Shown here in pieces: positions 5,940 through 12,186 of a DNA stretch of 12,186 nucleotides. Under the pieces are notes generated by a model that saw only the letters and a program-made list of their open reading frames with translations, had not been told where the DNA came from and searched no databases. Origin of the DNA: DASUNQ01 sp036277075 (lineage in GTDB: Bacteria > Acidobacteriota > Thermoanaerobaculia > Multivoradales > UBA5704); NCBI GenBank assembly GCA_036277075.1, contig DASUNQ010000114.1, positions 1-12,186 on the forward strand. Direction: 5' to 3'. Made by a program: the position numbers and the translations under genes. Within the stretch, counting starts at the first letter, position 1. Each line of letters opens with the position of its first letter.

Positions 5940-8900
5940 TTAGGGCCGGTCGCCGTCGCTCGGTGTGCGGCGCGGGGTCTCGGCGTCGGAAGGGGCGCGG
6001 CGCACGGTGTCGGCGACCGCCGCGCCGCGCCCGCGCTCGGTCGAGTAGAGCACGTCGGCGCTGGTGCCGGCGCCGGTCTCGGCCTGGATGGTCCACTGCT
6101 CGTCGAGCAGGTAGCGCAGGCGCAGGGTGTTGACCGGGTCGAAGAGGCCGAAGCCGTAGGAGACGTAGAGGCGGGGCGAGAGGTACTTGCCGAGGACCAG
6201 CGAGGCCTCTTCGAGCGAGCCGTCGGTCTCGATCCGCGCCTCCTCGAGGCCGAAGCGGGCGCCGAGCCGCTTGGCGAGGAGGTTCCCCCCCTTGACGCCG
6301 AGGCTGGTGGCGGCGTTGGCCACCAGGCTCCCCTCGGCCGGCGTGGCGCGCTGCAGCGGGCGGCCGAGCAGCAGGTAGGAGAGCTGCTCGCTCTGCCCCA
6401 TCCCCGGGTCGGACCAGAGGGTGATCTCCGGCTGCTGGAGACGGCCGCGGGCGTTGAGGCCGGCGACGACGCCGTCGTCGGCCCGGCGGTAGGCGCGCAG
6501 CGAGAGCGCGGGGTTGGCCAGCGGCCCGCCGGCGAAGATCAGGCGCCCGCGCTCGATCGTCAGGTCCTGGCCGTAGGCCTTGAAGGTGCCGCCGTCGATG
6601 TCGATCTCGCCGATGGCGCGGGTCGGCGTCCCCGGCTCCTCGATGACCAGCAGGCTGCCGCGCGGCTCGGCGACCAGCCCGAAGGCCTTGACCTCGACGT
6701 CGTCCCCGAGCACGACGCGCAGCCGGGCGTGGAGCGGCGGCTCGTTGCGGCGCTGCGGGGTCTCGCCCTCGCCCGAGACGATGACCACGTCCTGCGACAC
6801 CGGCACCGCGCCGGCCTCGCGCCGCTTCTGCACGTCGATCTCCGCCTCCGGCACCCGCACCTCGCCGGTGACGTCGATGCGGTCGCCGCGGTGGAGGACG
6901 TCGATGTCCGGCGAGACGAAGACCTTGGCCTCCTTGGTGTTCATCGCCTGGAAGCGGTCGCCGTCGATCGCCAGGCGGATCGGCGTCTCGGCGGTCGGCG
7001 CGAGGGTGGCCTGACCGGCGATCGTCACCCGGCCGGGGCCGGAGCGGGCGCCGCCCTCGATGCGGATGACCGGATCGCCGGCGCTGACGGCGGCGAGCTG
7101 GACGTCCGCGAGCTCGAGGCCGAAGGCGGGAACCTCGGCGGAGCCGCCGGTGAGCCGCGCCTCGCCGGAGACCAGCGGCCGCGCGACGCTGCCGGCGAGC
7201 GCGAGGTCGGCGTCGAGCCGCCCGGCGGTGCGCTCGAGGCCGGGAGCCAGGGCCTGGACGAAGGAGAGGTCGGCGAGGTCGGCGCGGACGCGGCCGCGCA
7301 CCGCCTGGTCGCGCGCCGGCAGCCCCTTGACGTTGTAGTCGGGCAGGTGCAGCTCGCCGGCGACATTGCCGACATCGACGAGGGTCACGCCGGCGCGGGC
7401 GTCGACGCCGGAGGGGCCGGCGTCCACCGTCAGCCGCGCCTGCTCGTAGCGCACCGCGGCGCGCTCGCCGTCGGGGCCGGTGTAGGCCAGCTCGCCGGGC
7501 CCCGGGACGATGTCCACGTCGGCCGCCAGGCGCCCCGCCGCGTCGGCGCGGGCGAGAACCGCGCCGTCCACGTCGCCGGTCAGCTCGAGGTCCGGCGGCA
7601 GGAAGGGCTTCGCCAGCGACAGCGGCAGGTCGGCGAGAGTCGAGTCCACCCGCCAGCCGGCGGTCTGGCTCCAGGCGCCGGTGGCGCAGAGGCGCGAGGC
7701 GCCGGAGACCCAGCAGAGGTCGCGCAGGTCGCCGCCGGACGCCGAGGCGGTGAGCGGCGCCGGGGCGGCCAGCCCCCAGGCGCCGGCGAAGTCGGAGCGC
7801 AGGTCGAGGGTGGTGATCGCCCCGCGCCAGGCGGAGGTGCCGGCGAGGCCGCCGTCGAGGCCGAGGGTCAGGCGGTTCTCCTCGCCGAGCAGCACCGCCT
7901 CGATGCGGTGGGCGTCGCGGCGGCCGGCGCCGCGCAGGGTGGCGCTCGCCAGGCGCCGCTCGCCCATCGCCACCTGCGTCGCCTGGAGGTCCAGCCGCAG
8001 CGGGCCGCCGGGCCGGAGGTCGACGTCGGTGTCGCCGTGGAGCGTCGCGACGGCCGTCGTGCCGAAGGTCAGGGCGTCCCCCTGGAAGACGGCGGTGACG
8101 CGCGGCGCGGTCCCCGGGCCGGCCAGCCGGCCGTGGGCGCCGAGCGAGCCGCCGGCGCCGTCGAGCGCGATGCCGAGGTCCGGCGCCTGAACGTGCCAGT
8201 CGAGGTCCCAGCGGTCGCCGGCGGTGCCGTCGGCGGCAAGGTGCGCCGAGCCCCAGGCGAAGTCGAGGTCGTGGAGCGTCAGACTCTTGCCCGCGAAGCC
8301 CACGGCGCCGCCGCCGGCGAGCGCCTCGCCGCGCAGGGTGCCCGCGAGCCGCAGCGGCGCGACCGAGCCGACCGGCCCGCCGCCGGCGAGCCGCCCTTCC
8401 GTGCGGGCGTCGAGGGCGAGCTTGCCGGGGAGTGCCGCGACGACCGCCCGCGGGTCGAGCCCGCGGCCGGTGACGGCGAGGCGCCACGACACCTCCGGCT
8501 TCCAGGCGACGCGGCCGGTGGCGGAGAGGGTGCCGTCGAGGAGATTGCCGCGCAGGCGGTCGACGCGCAGCGCCTCGAGGCTGCCGCGGCCGGCCAGCTC
8601 CCAGCGGCTCGGCGGCAGCTGCGGCGTGGCGAGGCGCGCGACGAGGTCGAGCGCGTAGTCTTCGGGCGTGCCGTTCGCCGCCGCCCGGCCGCTCGCGCTG
8701 CGCACCGCCGGCGGGCCGGCGAGCGGCCAGACCAGCTCCTGCCAGTCGGCGGTCAGGTCGAAGCGCGGCGGCGCGCCGGGGGTGGCGCCGGGCGTCACCG
8801 AGCCGCGCGCCAGGACCGTCGTCGGGGCGTCGGGCGAGGAGAGCGCCAGCCGCTCGACGATCCAGCCGGTGCCCTGCCGCCGCAGGCGGAAGTCCGCGGC

Positions 8901-9815
8901 GGCGCGGCCGAGCTGGTCGGAGTCGGCGTCGAGGTTCCCCTCGGTGGTGAAGGCCGCGATCGTGCCGCGCCCGCGCGCGGTGCCGCCGAGCGCCACCGCC
9001 GGCAGCCCGGCCTTGAGCTCGGCGGGGTTGACCCGCTCGACCGTCACCGTGCCGTCGAAGGAGAGGTCGCGCAGCGGCGTGGTGAGGAGCGCGTCGAGCC
9101 GGGCGCGGAAGGGGAGCGCCAGCTCGTGCGCCACGCGGAGCTTCTCGAGCGTGCCGCTGAGCGCGGCGCTGCCGCGCCCGGCGGGCCAGCCGGGGAGGGT
9201 GGCCGCCCAGCGCACCCGCAGGTCGAGCGGATAGTCTCCCTGCGGGCGTACCCGGCCGCGCGCGTCGGCCGCGAAGTCGGGCCCCCGCGCGGTGAGGCTC
9301 CGCACCACGACCTCGCCGCCGCGGGCGTAGGTGTCGAGGGCGATCTCGTCGATCCGCAGCGGCCGCTCGGCGTCGGGGCGGGTGAGCTCGATGTCGCGCA
9401 CCCGAGCGTCGCGCACCACGATGTTGAAGCGCAGGTTGACGTCCGGCAGCGCCGTCGGCTCCTGTCGCTCCGGGCCGGGCTTGGTCAGCACGCGCACGCG
9501 GTCGGCGTGGAGCCGGTGGACGTCGATGCGCCGGCGCAGCAGGTCGCGCAGGTCCCAGTCGAGGAAGACGCGGTCGACCGCCACCCGCATCGTGTCGGTC
9601 TCGTAGACCAGGCCGCGCACGGTGAGCGGGCCGCGGATCGGCCCTTCGATGTCGGCGGTCTCGAGCTTGCCGGGCATCAGGGCGCCGAGGCGGGTGAAGA
9701 GGAAGCGCGTCCCCGGCTCGGTGGCGAGGAGGGTCCAGACGGCGACGGCGAGGAGCAGCGCCAGCGCGGCGAGGCCGATGCCGCTGCCCAGGAGGATCTT
9801 CTTGCGCCGCGTCAC
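5940..9815 (-). CDS. tamB: Translocation and assembly module protein TamB (AsmA-like, DUF490)
   Basis: A 1291-residue envelope protein, close to the 1259 of E. coli TamB. TamB is anchored in the inner membrane and spans the periplasm as a long hydrophobic beta-taco groove, working with TamA; it is implicated in outer-membrane protein assembly and in phospholipid transport. Seen here: basic MTRRKK, one helix at about 7-30, then repeated beta-strand-rich AsmA-like sequence. The C-terminal DUF490 domain includes ITLWSDPGMGQSEQLSYLLLGRPL, SLGVKGGNLLAKRLG, and YVSYGFGLFDPVNTLRLRYLL, ending ADVLYSTERG near 1261. About 30 extra residues follow with a 10-residue repeat. The start is GTG (9815-9813), overlapping the tamA TGA by 4 bases (GTGA), so translation is probably coupled; no strong Shine-Dalgarno precedes it. 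The alternative of a generic AsmA-family protein is unlikely given the adjacent tamA. Confidence 0.95.
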   Translation of the reverse strand: MTRRKKILLGSGIGLAALALLLAVAVWTLLATEPGTRFLFTRLGALMPGKLETADIEGPIRGPLTVRGLVYETDTMRVAVDRVFLDWDLRDLLRRRIDVHRLHADRVRVLTKPGPERQEPTALPDVNLRFNIVVRDARVRDIELTRPDAERPLRIDEIALDTYARGGEVVVRSLTARGPDFAADARGRVRPQGDYPLDLRVRWAATLPGWPAGRGSAALSGTLEKLRVAHELALPFRARLDALLTTPLRDLSFDGTVTVERVNPAELKAGLPAVALGGTARGRGTIAAFTTEGNLDADSDQLGRAAADFRLRRQGTGWIVERLALSSPDAPTTVLARGSVTPGATPGAPPRFDLTADWQELVWPLAGPPAVRSASGRAAANGTPEDYALDLVARLATPQLPPSRWELAGRGSLEALRVDRLRGNLLDGTLSATGRVAWKPEVSWRLAVTGRGLDPRAVVAALPGKLALDARTEGRLAGGGPVGSVAPLRLAGTLRGEALAGGGAVGFAGKSLTLHDLDFAWGSAHLAADGTAGDRWDLDWHVQAPDLGIALDGAGGSLGAHGRLAGPGTAPRVTAVFQGDALTFGTTAVATLHGDTDVDLRPGGPLRLDLQATQVAMGERRLASATLRGAGRRDAHRIEAVLLGEENRLTLGLDGGLAGTSAWRGAITTLDLRSDFAGAWGLAAPAPLTASASGGDLRDLCWVSGASRLCATGAWSQTAGWRVDSTLADLPLSLAKPFLPPDLELTGDVDGAVLARADAAGRLAADVDIVPGPGELAYTGPDGERAAVRYEQARLTVDAGPSGVDARAGVTLVDVGNVAGELHLPDYNVKGLPARDQAVRGRVRADLADLSFVQALAPGLERTAGRLDADLALAGSVARPLVSGEARLTGGSAEVPAFGLELADVQLAAVSAGDPVIRIEGGARSGPGRVTIAGQATLAPTAETPIRLAIDGDRFQAMNTKEAKVFVSPDIDVLHRGDRIDVTGEVRVPEAEIDVQKRREAGAVPVSQDVVIVSGEGETPQRRNEPPLHARLRVVLGDDVEVKAFGLVAEPRGSLLVIEEPGTPTRAIGEIDIDGGTFKAYGQDLTIERGRLIFAGGPLANPALSLRAYRRADDGVVAGLNARGRLQQPEITLWSDPGMGQSEQLSYLLLGRPLQRATPAEGSLVANAATSLGVKGGNLLAKRLGARFGLEEARIETDGSLEEASLVLGKYLSPRLYVSYGFGLFDPVNTLRLRYLLDEQWTIQAETGAGTSADVLYSTERGRGAAVADTVRRAPSDAETPRRTPSDGDRP
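5943..6002 (-). repeat. Degenerate 30-bp tandem repeat coding the TamB tail
   Basis: The last 20 codons of tamB read RRAPSDAETP (residues 1272-1281) then RRTPSDGDRP (1282-1291), two 10-residue units sharing RR-x-PSD. At DNA level the two 30-base units agree at about 19 of 30 positions by hand count, so any duplication is old or the similarity is compositional. The units lie beyond the DUF490 domain. Confidence 0.45.
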
Positions 9816-11575
9816 AGGTCCGGCCCGATCGTGAAGTGGAAGCGCACGGGAGTGCCCGGCTCGCTCAGCGCGAAGGCGGCGTCGGCGCGCACCAGGCCGA
9901 TCGGCGAGAGCCAGCGCAGGCCGAGCCCCGCCCCCTGCTCGAGCGGGTCGGAGAGGTCGGTGAGGGCGTTGCCGGCGTCGTAGAAGACCGCCGCGCCCCA
10001 GCGCCCGAGCTTCTCGAGATCGAGGAACAGGCTGTCCACCTCGACGCTGCCGGTCAGCAGCGCCTCGCCGCCGATCAGGTTGCCCCCCTCGTCGAGCGGC
10101 GCCAGGTCCTGGAAGCCGTAGCCGCGCACGCTCTGGTCGCCGCCGGCGAAGAAGCGGAACGACGGCGGCAGGCGGCGGAATTCGTCGGTCCAGGTGGAGC
10201 CCACCTCGGCGCGGACCAGGACGCGCAAGCGCTCGCCGAGGCCGCGCACCAGCTTGCCCTCGACCTCGCCCTGGAGGAAGGTGGCGTCGGAGAGGAGCGA
10301 CTCGTGCGCCCCCTGGAGGCGGAGCTGCAGGCGGTGGCCGTGGAGCGGGTAGATGCGGTCGTCGGCGTCCACCCGCTCCCAGCTCGCGCCGGGGACGAGC
10401 AGGTCGGCGGTGCCCGCGTCGAGGCCGACGACGAAGTCCTCGCGCTGCAAGTAGAGCGAGTAGGCCTCGCGCCAGCCGCCGCGGGTCTGGGTGCGGCTGG
10501 CGCCGACCAGCGAGGTGCGCCGCTCCTGGTCCTCGGTGGCGAGCTCCGAGTAGCCCGCCGAGTAGGTCATCGTGTCGGTGCGCGGGTAGGGGCCGGGGAC
10601 GAGGTAGCGCAGCTCGCCGCGCTGCTCGATGTCGGAGATCCGGAAGTCCGCCTCGCCGCGGTGCCCCTGGCGGTTCAGGCGCCGCAGCTCGGCGTTGACG
10701 GTGCCGCGCGCGCCGGTGTCGGTGCCGTAGCCGAGGCCCGCCATGTAGCGCTCGCGCTTGGCGGGGGTCAGGTGGACCTCGACCGGCACCTCGAGCCCCT
10801 CGGCGCGCCCGGGCTCGGTCACCACCTCGACGCGTGCGAAGTAGGGGCTGTCGGAGAGCGCCTCCTGCATCTCCAGCACCTTGTCGACGTCGAGCGGGTC
10901 GCCGCGCTCGAAGGTGACGTAGCCGCGCAGCAGCTCGGGCTCGATGACGTCCTGGTGGAAGGTGACTTCGCCGAAGCGGTAGCGCGGGCCGGTCGCGAAG
11001 TGGAGGACGGCCGTGGCGGCGTAGCGCTCGAGGTCCACCCGCACCTCGGCGGGGTCGAACTCGGCATCGACGTAGCCGGCGGAGGCGGCGTAGTCGACGA
11101 AGGTCTGCTTGCCGCGCTCCCAGGCGGGATGGACGAGGACCTCCCCCGGGGCCAGCGGGAAGGCGGCGGCGAGCTCGCGGAACCGCGGGTCGTCGGCGCC
11201 CGGCCCGGTGACCCGGAGGTCGAGGGCGGCGACGCGCAGCGGCGGCCCGGGGTCGATCCGGTACAGGGCGGTCCAGTCGTCGTCCTGGCGCGTCAGCTCG
11301 GCGTGGATCACCGGCTTGTAGTGGCCGAAGGGCTGGAGGGCCTCCTCGATCTCCTCGGGCGCCCTGGCGTGGAGCTGGCGGACGCGGTGCTCGGTGAGGT
11401 CGTCCTCGCCGGCTTCGCGGATCGAGAGCAGGGCCAGGACGTTCCGCCGCAGCTCGTCCTCCACCCCCTCGACCTCGACGCGCACGGCGGCCGCCGCCGG
11501 CGCGGCGAGGGCGAGGAGGAGGAGCGAGAAGGCGAACGGCGCCGCGCAGGAGTTCCTGGGAGAGCGGTGAGGCAT
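9812..11575 (-). CDS. tamA: Outer-membrane Omp85-family protein TamA
   Basis: A 587-residue outer-membrane beta-barrel protein with periplasmic POTRA domains, the partner of TamB. The first about 30 residues form a signal peptide: MPHRSPR, hydrophobic FAFSLLLLALAAP, then an AAAA cleavage region. Three POTRA domains follow. The first opens VRVEVEGVEDELRRNVLALLSI, very like E. coli TamA. The third contains GPRYRFGEVTFHQD and ERGDPLDVDKVLEMQEALSD. The barrel starts near AGLGYGTDTGARGTVNAELRR and holds FRFFAGGDQSVRGYGFQ (VRGY at 483-486, the conserved Omp85 L6 motif), WGAAVFYDAGNAL and a C-terminal FTIGPDL like the GPEL end of E. coli TamA. I chose the ATG at 11575-11573 because it begins the signal peptide; an in-frame TTG at 11620 would add 15 unlikely residues. 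No strong Shine-Dalgarno precedes either start. It sits 66 bases after the SprT-like gene and overlaps tamB by 4 bases. Confidence 0.95.
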   Translation of the reverse strand: MPHRSPRNSCAAPFAFSLLLLALAAPAAAAVRVEVEGVEDELRRNVLALLSIREAGEDDLTEHRVRQLHARAPEEIEEALQPFGHYKPVIHAELTRQDDDWTALYRIDPGPPLRVAALDLRVTGPGADDPRFRELAAAFPLAPGEVLVHPAWERGKQTFVDYAASAGYVDAEFDPAEVRVDLERYAATAVLHFATGPRYRFGEVTFHQDVIEPELLRGYVTFERGDPLDVDKVLEMQEALSDSPYFARVEVVTEPGRAEGLEVPVEVHLTPAKRERYMAGLGYGTDTGARGTVNAELRRLNRQGHRGEADFRISDIEQRGELRYLVPGPYPRTDTMTYSAGYSELATEDQERRTSLVGASRTQTRGGWREAYSLYLQREDFVVGLDAGTADLLVPGASWERVDADDRIYPLHGHRLQLRLQGAHESLLSDATFLQGEVEGKLVRGLGERLRVLVRAEVGSTWTDEFRRLPPSFRFFAGGDQSVRGYGFQDLAPLDEGGNLIGGEALLTGSVEVDSLFLDLEKLGRWGAAVFYDAGNALTDLSDPLEQGAGLGLRWLSPIGLVRADAAFALSEPGTPVRFHFTIGPDL

Positions 11576-11580
11576 GAGCA

Positions 11581-11606
11581 CGGCCCCGGCGGCGCCGGGT
11601 AGGCCG
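11581..11606 (-). other. Potential hairpin in the tamA leader
   Basis: CCCGGC (11585-11590) and GCCGGG (11594-11599) pair around a GGC loop, and CGG (11581-11583) can pair with CCG (11604-11606), giving an interrupted stem that ends 5 bases before the tamA start codon. It would cover the place where a ribosome binding site should be, and none is evident there. It could dampen tamA translation or reflect base composition only. Confidence 0.25.
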
Positions 11607-11641
11607 GTTCGGCAGTGCAAAGGGGATGCCGCGGCGGCCGG

Positions 11642-12186
11642 CTAACGGCGCCGCAGCAGCTCCGGCAGGTGGCGGGCGATCCAGCGCTCGGCGCGGGCAT
11701 GGTCGGGGAAGAGGCGCTCGCGGCGGCGAAGCTCGGGGGGGTGGACGAGGCGGCGGCGCCCCCGGCCCGCGACCGGGGGCAGGGCGGCGTGGAGCAGCTC
11801 GTGGTGGACGATCGACTCGACGACGTAGCGCGGGACGGAGGGCGCGTCGAGGACCGGGTGGATGCGGACCAGGCCGCGGTCGTGGTCGAAGCTGCCGAGC
11901 TGAAGGGTACCGCGCCGGGCCCGGCGGCGGCGGGTTCGGCGGGCCCGCGGTGGGCGCGGAGCGAGCGCGTCGCAGATGCCGCCGCCGCGGCCCCAGGTGA
12001 TCTCCACCGCCAGCGCGCCGGCGAAGAAGCGGGCGTTGATCTCGGCGCAGACGGCGCGGAGATCGAGCGTGCGGCCCTGCGGGCGGAGCGGCGCAGGCCG
12101 GGGTGGCGGCGGCGCGCCGCGCCGCCGCTCGAAGTGCCCGCGGAGGACCGCCAGCGCCTCCCGTGCCCGCGGGCTGCGGCGGCCGG
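11642..12186 (-). CDS. SprT-like zinc metalloprotease (5' end beyond right edge)
   Basis: A SprT-like protein, probably a cytoplasmic zinc-dependent peptidase; cellular role and targets unknown. The reading frame is open from the right edge to the TAG at 11642, 181 codons, with no convincing start, so the N-terminus lies outside. In order: basic Pro/Arg-rich segment; LDLRAVCAEINARFFAGAL (about 12010-12064), the typical SprT opening; VEITWGR; an Arg-rich stretch PPRARRTRRRRARRG; LGSFDHDRGLVRIHPVLD and VPRYVVESIVHHELLHA. The HExxH zinc motif lies at 11789-11803. VHPPELRRRERLFPDH follows and offers the third ligand, probably the His of VHPPE. A GTG at 12007 would give 121 residues but would cut off the opening helix, so I reject it as the start. 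It is the first visible gene of the tamA-tamB-exonuclease cluster, and its promoter is outside the window. Confidence 0.85.
   Translation of the reverse strand, partial: GRRSPRAREALAVLRGHFERRRGAPPPPRPAPLRPQGRTLDLRAVCAEINARFFAGALAVEITWGRGGGICDALAPRPPRARRTRRRRARRGTLQLGSFDHDRGLVRIHPVLDAPSVPRYVVESIVHHELLHAALPPVAGRGRRRLVHPPELRRRERLFPDHARAERWIARHLPELLRRR

Noticed and set aside
5905..8487. Upstream in-frame extension of the exonuclease frame
   Set aside because: It overlaps tamB in another frame, reads as Arg/Pro/Gly low complexity, and the nuclease fold begins exactly at the ATG at 5904, which has a Shine-Dalgarno sequence.
6729..9983. A 1084-codon open frame on the plus strand opposite tamB
   Set aside because: Its translation is Gly/Ala/Arg/Glu/Asp-rich with no domain pattern, and it runs antisense to a clearly recognised TamB. 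Long antisense frames are expected in DNA of this GC content.
9836..11602. A 588-codon plus-strand open frame opposite tamA
   Set aside because: It mirrors a clear TamA gene and shows no family signature or hydrophobic core pattern.
11576..11620. TTG at 11620 as the start of tamA
   Set aside because: It adds 15 residues ahead of a complete signal peptide and has no ribosome binding site; the ATG at 11575 fits better.
12005..12007. GTG as the start of the SprT-like protein
   Set aside because: The conserved opening helix of the family lies upstream in the same open frame, so the true start is further right, outside the window.
1..12186. CRISPR array, tRNA, rRNA, insertion sequence or prophage
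   Set aside because: No spaced direct repeats, cloverleaf sequence, transposase or phage-like protein was seen; coding is near continuous.

Overview
The window is about 12.2 kb of very GC-rich, densely coded bacterial chromosome. A TamA/TamB pair shows that the host is a diderm (Gram-negative-type) bacterium. The base composition, the tandem bacterial LAT- and CAT-type permeases and the SprT-like protein with an Arg-rich insertion would suit a high-GC group such as Acidobacteriota or a Myxococcota-like lineage. That placement is an inference and no marker gene here settles it. No rRNA, tRNA, CRISPR array, insertion sequence, phage gene or integrase was seen.

Layout. (1) Positions 1-2569, minus strand: two APC-superfamily amino acid permeases, first a LAT/SteT-like gene, then a CAT-type gene that overlaps its 3' end by 19 bases and runs off the left edge. 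(2) Positions 2570-2661: a short divergent promoter region. (3) Positions 2662-4406, plus strand: a LeuT-like sodium-coupled NSS transporter, coupled by an ATGA overlap to a 43-residue single-helix protein that looks like a MetS-type small subunit. (4) Positions 4479-5054, plus strand: a DUF892 (YciF/YciE-type) ferritin-like protein with a Lys/Arg-rich tail. (5) Positions 5080-12186, minus strand: an apparent four-gene operon read from right to left. It encodes a SprT-like zinc metalloprotease (5' end off the right edge), TamA (outer-membrane Omp85 protein), TamB (giant inner-membrane-anchored AsmA-like protein) and a stand-alone 5'-3' exonuclease of the PolA N-terminal/FEN family.

How it fits together. 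The left third is an amino acid transport locus: two APC carriers divergent from an Na+-coupled NSS carrier and its small partner. The right two thirds centre on the TamA-TamB envelope system, which bridges the inner and outer membranes and is implicated in outer-membrane protein assembly and in lipid transport. The flanking metalloprotease and nuclease share the transcription unit without an obvious mechanistic link. The two halves converge at a GC-rich hairpin at 5054-5071.

Most of the window is recognisable housekeeping and transport. The points most worth a second look are the tiny NSS partner gene, the mixed SprT-TamA-TamB-exonuclease operon, the basic tail on the DUF892 protein and the repeated tail on TamB. 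I see no convincing evidence of a wholly new system.
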